Assembly: GCF_024701375.2 (NCBI RefSeq)
Contig: NZ_CP113910.1
Span: forward strand, 3,968,001 to 4,032,000
DNA: 64,000 bases
Direction of reading: 5' to 3'
From: Streptomyces sp. KMM 9044
Lineage (GTDB): Bacteria; Actinomycetota; Actinomycetes; Streptomycetales; Streptomycetaceae
The notes below the pieces were generated by a model. That model worked only from the letters and a program-made list of their open reading frames with translations. It was not told the DNA's origin and did no database searches. Of this stretch, positions 1 to 10,714 are shown in pieces. The stretch's first letter is position 1, and every line of letters begins with the position of its first letter. The position numbers were made by a program, and so were the translations under genes.

Positions 1-3012
<3,012 letters not shown>

Positions 3013-3100
3013 CGCGTCCACTGTGTTGGTTCTGAAACCACGAACGACCCCGTCGTCACCGGTATGCGGTGGTGGGCGGTGCGGTTGTCTGTTTCATAGT

Positions 3101-3219
3101 GTTTCGGTGGTCATAGCGTGGGGGAAACGCCCGGTTACATTCCGAACCCGGAAGCTAAGCCCTACCGCGCCGATGGTACTGCAGGGGGGACCCTGTGGGA
3201 GAGTAGGACGCCGCCGAAC
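3101..3219 (+). rRNA. 5S ribosomal RNA
   Basis: Complete 5S rRNA of about 119 nt, beginning GTTTCGGTGG and ending ACGCCGCCGAAC, whose ends pair to form helix I. The loop-B/C block CCGAACCCGGAAGCTAAG is intact. It lies about 90 nt after the 23S gene, in the usual 16S-23S-5S order, and is followed at once by a terminator. Confidence 0.96.
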
Positions 3220-3228
3220 AATCTTTGA

Positions 3229-3264
3229 CGGGAAGCCCCGTGCCCTTCGGCACGGGGCTTCCCG
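3229..3264 (+). terminator. rRNA operon terminator hairpin
   Basis: GC-rich stem of about 15 bp (CGGGAAGCCCCGTGC paired with GCACGGGGCTTCCCG) closed by a short CTTCG-type loop. It starts nine bases after the 5S gene and ends the rRNA operon. Confidence 0.9.
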
Positions 3265-3279
3265 CGTTTAGGGTCGGTT

Positions 3280-3408
3280 TTATGACGGCTCCACCAGCTT
3301 GACGTCGTACGCCGGGGTCACTGCCTGGATGCAGTCCCTCGAGCCCGTTTCCTCGTCGAGGTCGAACGTCGTGAGGACGCGGGTGCGGTCGACGGTGGCG
3401 TGGGGGCG
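3280..3408 (-). pseudogene. C-terminal remnant of an unidentified gene
   Basis: On the minus strand an open frame of about 40 codons ends at a TAA near 3280 and reads like a genuine protein tail (...TTFDLDEETGSRDC..., ending KLVEPS). It has no start codon of its own; upstream it runs into the GNAT fragment on the other strand. I do not recognise the family. It is best read as the surviving end of a gene lost by deletion next to the rRNA operon. Confidence 0.4.
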
Positions 3409-3410
3409 GA

Positions 3411-3552
3411 GCGGGTGCGGCTCATCGTGCCCCCCGACAACGGGCGCGCTCTCGGCTTCTACCGAAAGGCGGGATTCACCGAGAGCGGGGCGACCGTGCC
3501 GTTGGAGGGGAAGCCGGACGAGCGCGAGATCGAGATGGTCGTCGGGCGCTGA
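3411..3552 (+). pseudogene. GNAT acetyltransferase C-terminal remnant
   Basis: An open frame of 47 codons encodes a typical end of a GNAT fold: NGRALGFYRKAGF, the motif-B strand and helix in which the tyrosine follows the acetyl-CoA site, then a short tail ending VVGR and a TGA. The N-terminal acetyl-CoA-binding half is missing, so it cannot be functional. It abuts a second gene tail on the opposite strand, as expected from a deletion joining two gene ends. Confidence 0.6.
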
Positions 3553-3595
3553 GCGGCACCGGCCCTGGTGCCGAGACGGCCACCGTCGGCACGGA

Positions 3596-4501
3596 TCAGT
3601 CGGCCCGGAGAGCGGAGCGGGGGAAGACGACTCCCGTCAGGTCTTCGGAAACCTTCCACAGGCGGCGGGCCACCTCGGCGTCCTGCGCCTTCGCCGAGCG
3701 GCCGACCAGTTCCGGGGCGCCGCGGCCCTCCATGAAGCCGCTCGGCCCCGCGTAGCTGTTGCCAGGGACGTCCGCGACGGCTGCGTAGAGGGTGGGGAGG
3801 GCGCCGGCGTCCTCGCTCTGTGTGAGGAGGCCCGCCACCGCGGTCTTCACGCGGTGGCGGACACGTCCCCGGCCGTCGTACCTCAGCAGGTTGGTGGCCG
3901 CCAGACCCGGGTGCGCGGCGGTGGCGATCACGGGGGAGCCGGCCTCGGTGAGCCGGCGCTGGAGTTCCGAGGTGAACAGCAGGTTGGCGAGTTTGGACTG
4001 CGCGTACGCGGACATCGCCCGGTACGGCCTGTGCTCCCAGTTGAGGTCGTCGAAGTCGATCGAGCCCATCTTGTGGCCGTTGGACGAGAGAGTGACGACC
4101 CGCTCCCGGATCTGTGGCAGGAGGAGGTTCGTGAGCGCGAAGTGCCCCAGGTGGTTGGTGCCGAACTGCAGCTCGAAGCCGTCGGCCGTGCGGGAGAACG
4201 GCGGGATCATCACGCCCGCGTTGTTGATCAGTACGTCGACGGGGTCGGTGAAGTCCTCGGCGAACGCGCGGACCGAGGAGAGGTCGGCGAGGTCGAGCCG
4301 GCGGACCTCGGTGTGGCCGGACACCCCGGCGGCTGCCTCACGCCCTTTTCCGGCGTCGCGTACGGCGAACACGACGCGCGCCCCCTTGGCGGCGAGGACG
4401 CGGGCGGCGACGCGGCCGATCCCGCTGTTCGCGCCGGTGACGACGATCGTGCGGCCCGTCATGGACGGAATGTCCGCGGTGGAAAACGCTGATGTTGCCA
4501 T
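3596..4501 (-). CDS. SDR-family NAD(P)-dependent oxidoreductase
   Basis: Short-chain dehydrogenase/reductase of 301 aa, cytosolic. It shows the Rossmann motif TGANSGIG at residues 22-29, NNAG at 93-96 and the catalytic Y166-x3-K170 (YAQSK). Length and the SNGHKMG segment before the active site resemble the retinol-dehydrogenase-like/WWOX subgroup, so the substrate may be a lipophilic alcohol or ketone, but this is not determined. It is divergent from a TetR gene 62 bp away, which probably represses it. The TACTTT box seven bases before the ATG suggests a leaderless transcript. Confidence 0.9.
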   Translation of the reverse strand: MATSAFSTADIPSMTGRTIVVTGANSGIGRVAARVLAAKGARVVFAVRDAGKGREAAAGVSGHTEVRRLDLADLSSVRAFAEDFTDPVDVLINNAGVMIPPFSRTADGFELQFGTNHLGHFALTNLLLPQIRERVVTLSSNGHKMGSIDFDDLNWEHRPYRAMSAYAQSKLANLLFTSELQRRLTEAGSPVIATAAHPGLAATNLLRYDGRGRVRHRVKTAVAGLLTQSEDAGALPTLYAAVADVPGNSYAGPSGFMEGRGAPELVGRSAKAQDAEVARRLWKVSEDLTGVVFPRSALRAD

Positions 4502-4506
4502 GAGCT

Positions 4507-4533
4507 ACAAAGTAGACTCCGACAACAAAGTAG
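4507..4533. promoter_or_regulatory. Candidate TetR operator, direct repeat
   Basis: The 62-bp divergent spacer carries two exact copies of ACAAAGTAG, at 4507-4515 and 4525-4533, spaced 18 bp start to start. On the minus strand one copy overlaps the TACTTT box of the SDR gene. Position and repetition fit binding sites for the TetR protein encoded at 4564. Confidence 0.5.
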
Positions 4534-4563
4534 TCAATGGATACACGCTGTTAGGGTGGGGCC

Positions 4564-5181
4564 ATGCCAGACGCGATCGCGGACGCCACCGAAGAGAGGC
4601 CCTACCATCACGGCAACCTCCGGGCCGCCCTGCTCGACGCGGCCGCGCGCGGCCTGCGGGAGCGTGGCGCGGACCAGCTGTCGCTGCGCGACCTGGCCCG
4701 GGAAGTCGGCGTCAGCCACGCCGCGCCGCGCCGGCACTTCCCGGACCGCCAGGCACTGCTCGACGCGCTCGCCGAGGACGGGTTCGCCCGGCTGGACACG
4801 GTGCTGCGCGCCGCGCCGGCGGGCCCGGACGAGGACTTCCCCTCGCGCGTACGGGCCGCCATGACGGCCTACACCCGCTTCGCCACCGAGAACGCGGCGC
4901 TCCTCGAGCTGATGTACACCAGCAAGCACCGGCCGGGTGCGGAGCGGATCTTCAAGGCGGCGGAGGCGCCGTTCGGGCTCATGAACGCCCTGATCGTCCA
5001 GGGCCAGGAGCAGGGGGCGCTCCAGGCGGGCGAACCCGAGCGGATCGGGATCGTCCTGTTCGCGACCCTCCAGGGCATCGCTTCGATCACCAACGGCAAC
5101 ATCGTCCGGCCGGAACTGCTCGACGGGCTGGTGGAGACCGCCGTCGAGCAGTTCCTGCGCGGTGCCCGCCCGCTTGCGTGA
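4564..5181 (+). CDS. TetR/AcrR family transcriptional regulator
   Basis: One-component repressor of 205 aa. The N-terminal helix-turn-helix spans about residues 33-62 (LSLRDLAREVGVS, then the recognition-helix end HFPDRQAL typical of TetR). The rest is a helical ligand domain of the WHG type (motif near MNALIVQGQEQG). Divergent from the SDR gene, so it most likely represses that gene and itself, with the SDR substrate as inducer. TAGGGT ends six bases before the ATG, indicating a leaderless mRNA and supporting this start. Confidence 0.9.
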   Translation: MPDAIADATEERPYHHGNLRAALLDAAARGLRERGADQLSLRDLAREVGVSHAAPRRHFPDRQALLDALAEDGFARLDTVLRAAPAGPDEDFPSRVRAAMTAYTRFATENAALLELMYTSKHRPGAERIFKAAEAPFGLMNALIVQGQEQGALQAGEPERIGIVLFATLQGIASITNGNIVRPELLDGLVETAVEQFLRGARPLA

Positions 5182-5265
5182 GGCTCCTGACGCCTGCTGA
5201 CGCCGCTCTGCGCCAACAGCAGAAGCTCACCGTGGCTCTTCCCCGGCCGTCAGCCCGGACGGCCC

Positions 5266-5514
5266 GTGAACCCGGTCGGCCTTCGAGTCCACCTGCGCGA
5301 GATCGGCGTCCCTCCGCAGCGCGGCAGAACCTCCGCGCTCCGTCAGCTCGTCCTCCGAGCCCCGGCCCCCGTCATCGCGAAGGCACTCGGCTGTCACGAC
5401 GAGACCGCCACCCGCCTGGTCACCGAAGCCGGCGGGACCTGGAGCCGATACGCCGTTGGGGATCACACACGGTCACCGCCAGGTCGGGTTCCGCTGGGAA
5501 CCGGCGGCATGTGA
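5266..5514 (+). pseudogene. Site-specific recombinase C-terminal remnant
   Basis: An open frame of 82 codons contains segments I associate with the C-terminal tails of Streptomyces tyrosine-recombinase-like proteins: PPQRGRTSALRQLVL, PVIAKALGCHDETATR and EAGGTWSRYA. The catalytic domain is absent, and the 84 bases before it show no matching frame. The spacer 5182-5265 holds nothing else I can identify. Probably a scar of an integrated element. Family assignment is from memory and moderate. Confidence 0.5.
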
Positions 5515-5596
5515 TGACGAGAGTCCGCCAGTCCCGAGGCCGGTCTTCTCACCGGTGGCCGCACCACAGGGGGCGGAGCCGTTCGCGGAGTCCTCG

Positions 5597-6469
5597 TCAG
5601 CCGACGGCTCCCTTCGGGTGGTGGCGGCGCAGGTTGGCGGCGAGGACGCGGTCGAGTGTGCGGTCGGGCAGGATCCGGACCAGGCGGGTGATCAGGGCGG
5701 CGTCCCGGCCGGCGGTGTAGCGGGTGCGCGGCTTGCGGGTTGTCACGGCCTTCGCGATGACCAGGGCGGCGGCGTCGGCGGTCAGGCCCGATGCAGTGCC
5801 CGTGACCATCAGTTCGTTGTTCGCCCGGACCAGGCTGCCGTAGCGCTCGTCCTGCTCCGGCGTCATCCGGACGGCCATTTCGTTCGCCGCCTCGACCCCG
5901 CGGGCGGCCAGCTCCGTGCGGACGCCGCCGGGCTGGATCACCACCACCTGTACGCCCAGCGGCGCGACCTCCCGGCGGAGTGAGTCGCTGACCGCCTCCA
6001 GGGCGAACTTCGCGCCCGCGTAGGCGCCGTATGTGGCCATGGCGGCCGTGCCGCCGACCGAGCTGATGTTGATCACGCGGCCCTTGCTGCGCAGCAGTGC
6101 GGGGAGGAGCGCCTGAGTGACGGCGATGTGGCCGAACAGGTTGACTTCGAAGACCCGCCGCCACTCCGTCATCGGCAGGGTTTCGACCGGGGCGTTCACC
6201 TGGACGCCGGCGTTGTTGACGAGCGCGTGCAGGGCGCGCGGGTCGTCGGCGACCCGCGCGGCGAGTGCCTCCACCTGCTCGGACTTGGTGATGTCGAGGA
6301 TGACCGGCTCGATGCCGGTCGATCGGACGGCGTCGGCGTCACGGTTGCGTCGCACGCCGGCCAGGACGTGAAAGCCCCGGCGAGCCAGTTCGCGGGCGGC
6401 CGACGCGCCCATGCCCGTGGAGGCTCCGGTCACGACGATCAGCTTCTGGGCTTCAGATGACGTTGTCAC
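5597..6469 (-). CDS. SDR-family oxidoreductase
   Basis: Classical short-chain dehydrogenase/reductase of 290 aa: TGASTGMG at residues 14-21, NNAG near 90, catalytic Y-x3-K in AYAGAK near 150. The GTG start at 6469 is chosen because the domain begins at once (TTSSEAQKLIVVTG); the frame stays open far upstream, but that part is antisense to the TetR gene. TACAGT lies seven bases before the GTG, consistent with leaderless transcription. Divergent from, and probably controlled by, the TetR gene at 6521. Substrate unknown. Confidence 0.9.
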   Translation of the reverse strand: MTTSSEAQKLIVVTGASTGMGASAARELARRGFHVLAGVRRNRDADAVRSTGIEPVILDITKSEQVEALAARVADDPRALHALVNNAGVQVNAPVETLPMTEWRRVFEVNLFGHIAVTQALLPALLRSKGRVINISSVGGTAAMATYGAYAGAKFALEAVSDSLRREVAPLGVQVVVIQPGGVRTELAARGVEAANEMAVRMTPEQDERYGSLVRANNELMVTGTASGLTADAAALVIAKAVTTRKPRTRYTAGRDAALITRLVRILPDRTLDRVLAANLRRHHPKGAVG

Positions 6470-6503
6470 CTTGGCTACTGTACTGGTCCAGATGACATCG
6501 TCA
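6458..6503. promoter_or_regulatory. Pair of 11-bp palindromic operators
   Basis: Two copies of the palindrome TGAC-N3-GTCA lie in the divergent spacer: TGACGTTGTCA at 6458-6468, overlapping the SDR start codon, and TGACATCGTCA at 6493-6503, just before the -10 box of the TetR gene. Centres are 35 bp apart. Bound protein would block both promoters, a standard arrangement for a self-repressing TetR regulator. Confidence 0.65.
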
Positions 6504-6520
6504 ACTGTAAGATGGGTGCC

Positions 6521-7168
6521 ATGACCACCCGCGCGGAGTCCGCCGCCGCCACCCGCCGTGCCCTGCTCGACGCGGCCGCCGAACTCCTCGACCTCGGCGG
6601 CACCGAAGCGGTCACCTTGCGCGAGGTGGGCGCGCGGGCAGGCGTGACCCGGGGAGCGCCGTACCGGCACTTCACGGGCAAGGACAGCCTGCTCACCTCC
6701 GTCGCGGCCGAAGGCTGGGAACGGATCGGCGACCGGGTGCACACCCTGCGGACCGACCCGGCCCTGTCCGCCTCCGAGAAGCTGCGCGGCGCTCTCCACG
6801 CCCTCATCGACGTCGGCCGGGACCAGCCGCACCTGTACCAGGTGTTGTTCAGGCGGCGCGCGAACCTCCCCGGGCAACTCGGTGACGGGATGGACCGCAT
6901 CCGGCGTCAGCTGTGCGGGCCGGAAGGCGACCCGGCCGTGGCCGACCGCGCGGCCGAGCGCTTCCAGGACGAGTTCCTGGACATCGTCGCCGCCCTCGTG
7001 GGAGAGCGGAACGCACGGCACTACGGAGCCGTGCTGCTGACCAGCGCCCACGGCATCGCGGGCATGGAGCTCAGCGGCCACCTCGACACGGACAAGTGGC
7101 ACACCACCGCCGGCGAACTCGTCGACGCCCTCGTCCGCATGGTCACGGGTGCCGGCGAGGTGACATAG
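6521..7168 (+). CDS. TetR/AcrR family transcriptional regulator
   Basis: TetR-type repressor, 215 aa from this ATG. The HTH occupies about residues 22-52 (VTLREVGARAGVTRGAPYRHFTGK), followed by a WHG-type ligand-binding domain. An ATG nine bases upstream (6512) is in frame, but TAAGAT ends seven bases before 6521, so a leaderless start here is favoured. Divergent from the SDR gene with two palindromic sites between them; probably represses that gene and itself. Confidence 0.88.
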   Translation: MTTRAESAAATRRALLDAAAELLDLGGTEAVTLREVGARAGVTRGAPYRHFTGKDSLLTSVAAEGWERIGDRVHTLRTDPALSASEKLRGALHALIDVGRDQPHLYQVLFRRRANLPGQLGDGMDRIRRQLCGPEGDPAVADRAAERFQDEFLDIVAALVGERNARHYGAVLLTSAHGIAGMELSGHLDTDKWHTTAGELVDALVRMVTGAGEVT

Positions 7169-7456
7169 CAACGCCCCGCCTCCTCGTCACGCCCCGCCGC
7201 CCACCGCCACCCACAGCGTCGCTCGCGACGGAGCACACACCACCGCGCCCGGAGCCGGGCTCCTGGCTGCGAACGTGGGCAACCGACAGACGCGGAACGC
7301 GGTCACGCACCGAAGGGCCCTGGCCGGCTGGGCGGCACGCACATGTCGCCGCGCTGCCGCGGACCCGGCACCCCTGCCGAGCCCGGCGTTCGGTGTCCGA
7401 TGCCGGTTCTCGCCCGGTCTTCGACGGACACGTGCAGCCGAGGGATAAGGCGGGGT
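7169..7456. other. Intergenic stretch without recognisable gene
   Basis: 288 bases between the TetR gene and the AbiEii-type pair. Frames are open on both strands because of GC content, but none shows a known motif or ribosome-binding site. Confidence 0.5.
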
Positions 7457-7822
7457 ATGGATCCGCAGCACTCCCGCTCGCTCGAACCGTCCGCCGCAGA
7501 CGTGCTGCGCGCCCGGTACGCGAGCCGCCTGCCCGACGGGCTGGACGAGTTGACCGGACCGGCACACGGGCAGGTCGAGCTCCCGCTGCACGTCGCCTGG
7601 TCCGGCCTGCGCGCGTACGACCTCGACCGGCCGCGTCAGCGGATGAGCTTCTACCGGACCGTTCTGGCCGAGGGCCGGCGCCAGGACCTCCTTGTCTTCC
7701 TGAACCGGGACCTGCTCGCATCCCAGTGGCCGGCGCTGCGCACCCTGGTCAGCAGGCACATCCGCGACGTGTGGGAGGACGCCTTCCCCGAGCTCGCCCG
7801 TGAGGCGTCCGCCGCCGCGTGA
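7457..7822 (+). CDS. Hypothetical protein, partner of AbiEii-type nucleotidyltransferase
   Basis: Protein of 121 aa, family not recognised. It is soluble and predicted helical, with a conserved-looking core (HVAWSGLRAYDL ... RQRMSFYRTVLAEG ... LNRDLLASQWPALRTLVSRHIRDVW). The ATG at 7457 follows GGCGGGGT; the frame stays open upstream but that part is low-information sequence. Its TGA overlaps the GTG start of the next gene by four bases, so the two are translationally coupled and probably one functional unit. In AbiE systems the upstream partner is the antitoxin AbiEi, but this one shows no winged-helix motif I can see, so that role is inference. Confidence 0.75.
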   Translation: MDPQHSRSLEPSAADVLRARYASRLPDGLDELTGPAHGQVELPLHVAWSGLRAYDLDRPRQRMSFYRTVLAEGRRQDLLVFLNRDLLASQWPALRTLVSRHIRDVWEDAFPELAREASAAA

Positions 7823-8502
7823 ACCTCAGCGGCCTGCACCGCCGTCTCCCGCCGGACGTCCTCACCATCGGCACGCCCTATCCGCTGGTCATCACCGGCG
7901 GATACGCCGTCCAGGCACACGGGCTGGTGAACCGGCTCAGTCAGGACCTCGACGTCGCCACGGAGAACCCCGCCCCCATGGCGGACATCGCCGAGCAGCT
8001 GCGCCGGGCCCTGACGGAGCGGGGCTGGCGCGTGACGGTGATCGGCGTCGACCCGCTGTCGGCCCGCCACCTCGCGGCCGACCCGGACACCGCCCCGGAC
8101 ACCGGCGAGGACTGCGCGGTGGATGTCCTCAAGGAGAACCTGTGGGCCGCGCCGCTCACCACCGCATACGGCCCGGTCCTCGCCCTCGACGACGTGATCG
8201 GGACCAAGGTCCGTGCCCTCGCCGACCGCGGCGCGGTCCGCGACCTGATCGACGTCCATGCCGCCTCCGCCCACCACACGGTCACCGTGCTCGAGCGGCT
8301 GGGCGAACGGCACGGCCGCGACGAGTTCCGCCGCGAGGACCCGAGTGACCGCCTGGCGGGCGCCGAGTGGTACGACGACGAGGAGTTCGCCGCCTACGAC
8401 CTCACCGGGGAGCAGATCACGCAGCTCAGGACATGGGCCCGCCAGTGGGCGAACGACCTCGACCAACGCCTCGGCGAGGACGAGGACCCTCAGGGCACCT
8501 GA
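7819..8502 (+). CDS. AbiEii/AbiGii-type nucleotidyltransferase (putative toxin)
   Basis: Protein of 227 aa with the minimal nucleotidyltransferase signature: GGYA at residues 27-30, then SQDLD at 41-45, matching the GG...[ST]xDxD pattern that binds metal and NTP. A later acidic strand (CAVDVL) could provide the third carboxylate. AbiEii proteins are toxins of type IV toxin-antitoxin/abortive-infection systems that nucleotidylate tRNA or similar targets. The GTG start overlaps the upstream stop (GTGA). The partner is not a recognisable AbiEi, so the system may be a variant. Confidence 0.8.
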   Translation: MNLSGLHRRLPPDVLTIGTPYPLVITGGYAVQAHGLVNRLSQDLDVATENPAPMADIAEQLRRALTERGWRVTVIGVDPLSARHLAADPDTAPDTGEDCAVDVLKENLWAAPLTTAYGPVLALDDVIGTKVRALADRGAVRDLIDVHAASAHHTVTVLERLGERHGRDEFRREDPSDRLAGAEWYDDEEFAAYDLTGEQITQLRTWARQWANDLDQRLGEDEDPQGT

Positions 8503-8628
8503 AGGCGGAGCCGGGGGCTGAGCAGCACGCGGTCAGAGTGTGCGAAGAGCCGGTCCACAGACGTCGTCGCCCGGTCCGGCAGCAGGACAGGTCACACGTC
8601 GGGTCGCGGCACCAACTAACCTGCGCTG

Positions 8629-9240
8629 GTGACCGGAACCGAGCTGGATGAGTTGATCGTTGCTGACGGTGCGGCGCTGCGCGCGTGGCTGCTGGACAAC
8701 CACACCGCCTCTCCTGGCGTGTGGCTCGCCCTGACCAGGAAAGGCGGCTCCGTCACCACGCTGACCTGGCAGCAGGCGGTCGACGAGGCACTGTGCTTCG
8801 GCTGGATCGACGGGCAGGCCCGCAAGCGTGACGAGGAGAGTTCCTGGAGGCGGCTCACCCCGCGCCGGCCCCGTAGCGTCTGGTCCCAGCGCAACGTCGC
8901 CAACGTGGCCCGGTTGGAGGCGGCCGGTCTGATGCTGCCCGCCGGCCGCGCCGCGGTGGACGCCGCGAAGGCCGACGGGCGGTGGACGGCCGCCTATGCG
9001 CCGTCATCGGAAGCGGAGGTGCCGGCCGACCTGCGAGCCGCGATCGCCGCCGACCCAGCGGCGCAGGCGATGTTCGAGGTGCTCACCAGGACCAACCGCT
9101 TCGCCCTCATCAACCGGGTCGATGCCGTCAAGCGGGCCGAGACGCGCACCCGGAAGATCGCCGAGTGCGTGGCGATGCTGGTCCGGCACGAGACGGTCCA
9201 CCCGCAGCGAGCCAGGCCGGCGGACCCGTCGGCGTCGTGA
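8629..9240 (+). CDS. YdeI/OmpD-associated family protein
   Basis: Cytosolic protein of 203 aa of the YdeI (bacteriocin-protection-like) family. Diagnostic segments are WLALTRKGG, the strongly conserved EALCFGWIDGQARK, and FTPRxPRSVWS-type sequence (LTPRRPRSVWSQRN). The C-terminal half contains the MFEVLTRTNRFALI segment typical of the family. Biochemical role is unknown. TAACCT lies exactly six bases before the GTG, so a leaderless start is likely. It stands alone between the AbiEii pair and a degenerate region. Confidence 0.82.
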   Translation: MTGTELDELIVADGAALRAWLLDNHTASPGVWLALTRKGGSVTTLTWQQAVDEALCFGWIDGQARKRDEESSWRRLTPRRPRSVWSQRNVANVARLEAAGLMLPAGRAAVDAAKADGRWTAAYAPSSEAEVPADLRAAIAADPAAQAMFEVLTRTNRFALINRVDAVKRAETRTRKIAECVAMLVRHETVHPQRARPADPSAS

Positions 9241-9318
9241 CCGGGCGTCTGCCGGAACGGACCTCGAAACTCTGTCTCGTCCGCTTCGAGAAGCGTGCAG
9301 GTCTCCGCCGGTTCGCGG

Positions 9319-9620
9319 TCAGCCGTATCGTTCGACGAGCGCGTTGCCGATCGAGGCCAGACCGAGGCCAGGTGGTCTCGGGCACCCGGAGGGCCGGTCG
9401 CCTTGAGCCATTCGACCAGCCCGGCGAGCATGTACTCGTTGTGGCCGTGGAGCACGGCCTCGATGCGGCCGTCGGTCGTGGAACCTCCCACGTCGAACCG
9501 GCTGCCGAGCGCCATCCGGCGTATGCCTGTCCCGTGGGGTGTGCATACCGCCTGGATCTCCAGTGGTGTTCGTTTGCGGTCCCCGACCGTTCGGCGGCAG
9601 TCGCCGAAGCGGAACCCGCG
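9319..9620 (-). pseudogene. Frameshifted remnant of an unrecognised gene
   Basis: Minus-strand reading gives protein-like sequence in two frames: one with RIEAVLHGHNEYMLAGLVEWLK, then, after a shift near 9395, a second frame ending GLASIGNALVERYG and a TGA at 9319. The first frame would otherwise run antisense through the YdeI gene. The pattern suggests a small gene broken by an indel. Family unknown. Confidence 0.4.
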
Positions 9621-9652
9621 GCCGGCTGCAGGCCCGTACGGACCTGACCTCT

Positions 9653-10354
9653 TCAGCTCAGAGGGGTCGGGCGACGCGGGGGCGGAACCGCCCGCAGCAG
9701 CTCCCACAGTGGACGCGAGCCCGACGCCCACACGGCCAGCGTCTGGCGGTCGACGACGTGCAGTCGCTGCTGTCCGGCGAACGTCACCGCGGGACCGGTC
9801 ACCCGGCCGTTCGTGACGATCACCGCGACGTCGGCCCCGTGTACCTGCCGGGCCGTGCCGTTGAGTACCTGCAGATCCGGCGTCCCCACCGCCGAACCCC
9901 GAACGCCGTCACGGCGGTGCTTGCACTGGATCACCCAGCGCCGCCCGAACGGATCGGTGGCCTTCACGTCCGCGCCCAGGTCCCCGCGGCCCCCGACCCG
10001 CCGTGCGTCCCGGCAGCCGTCACGCTGCATCAGCTCCCGTACCGCGTCCTCGAACCGCGTGTGGTGCAGCGCGTCCAGCTGAGGAAGCCCGTAGCGCAGG
10101 CCCCGCGCCCGCACCGCCTCCCACCGCACCCGTTGCTGCCGGCCGTACAGCCAACCCCCACCGGCCAGCACGGCGAGCACCAGGACCACGACGAGGACCC
10201 ACCAGTGCGCCAGCAGCCAGTTGACCGCCATCACCACCAGGCCGATGGCGGCAACCGCCACCACGGCGAAGACGAGCAGTTGCGCGTCCCGCTGCTGCTG
10301 CCGCCGGCTCGGTCGCCTCGTACGCCGCCGAGCCGGCGGCCGGTGCCGGGTCAC
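9653..10354 (-). CDS. Membrane-anchored Mrr-like restriction endonuclease
   Basis: Protein of 233 aa with an Arg-rich N-terminus, two hydrophobic helices (about 25-45 and 50-68) and a C-terminal Mrr-type PD-(D/E)xK nuclease fold. Catalytic pattern: FEDAV near 101 (E102), GDLGADV with D125/D129, and QCK with Q143/K145. Mrr proteins cleave DNA, often modified DNA; membrane anchoring of such domains is common in actinobacteria, but the role is unproven. The GTG start overlaps the stop of the upstream gene (GTGA), so the two are coupled. Confidence 0.82.
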   Translation of the reverse strand: MTRHRPPARRRTRRPSRRQQQRDAQLLVFAVVAVAAIGLVVMAVNWLLAHWWVLVVVLVLAVLAGGGWLYGRQQRVRWEAVRARGLRYGLPQLDALHHTRFEDAVRELMQRDGCRDARRVGGRGDLGADVKATDPFGRRWVIQCKHRRDGVRGSAVGTPDLQVLNGTARQVHGADVAVIVTNGRVTGPAVTFAGQQRLHVVDRQTLAVWASGSRPLWELLRAVPPPRRPTPLS

Positions 10355-10623
10355 CACTCCCACCGGATGGGGTACGACACCGACGGACGGGGCTCCGGCG
10401 CCCGCACGGCAGGGGCGTGGTCGAACCGGATCGGATACCGCCCCGTCGACTTCGGCGACGGGGCCTCGTCCTCCCCGGCAGAGAGGGTGCCGTGGCCCAG
10501 CCCGGCCACGGCCACGGCCACGAAACCGAAGATCGTTGTTTCCCGTCTGGCGCCCGGAGCCCACCGCGTATGACCGCGAACCGGTGTCCCGTCCGAGCAC
10601 ACGTACGACCGTACCCACGGCAT
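10351..10623 (-). CDS. Small protein coupled to Mrr-like nuclease
   Basis: Protein of 90 aa beginning MPWVRSYVCSDGTPVRGHTR, followed by one short hydrophobic stretch (IFGFVAVAVAGLGHG, residues 37-51) and a Pro-rich tail ending YPIRWEW. The ATG is preceded by a strong GAGGGAGG ribosome-binding site. The SY(V/T)RSDGTxVxGHxRW start recalls conserved small Streptomyces proteins of unknown function. Its stop overlaps the start of the membrane nuclease by four bases, so it is probably an accessory, targeting or immunity partner. Confidence 0.65.
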   Translation of the reverse strand: MPWVRSYVCSDGTPVRGHTRWAPGARRETTIFGFVAVAVAGLGHGTLSAGEDEAPSPKSTGRYPIRFDHAPAVRAPEPRPSVSYPIRWEW

Positions 10624-10714
10624 ACGAGCCTCCCTCTCGTCACAACTCCCCGCACAGCAGCACATGCTGACAGATGCCACTGACAACGCGTCAGGGTGTC
10701 GGTACTCGGAGTGG

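Noticed and set aside
3013..3100. tRNA gene between 23S and 5S
   Set aside because: No cloverleaf or CCA-type acceptor pattern is visible.
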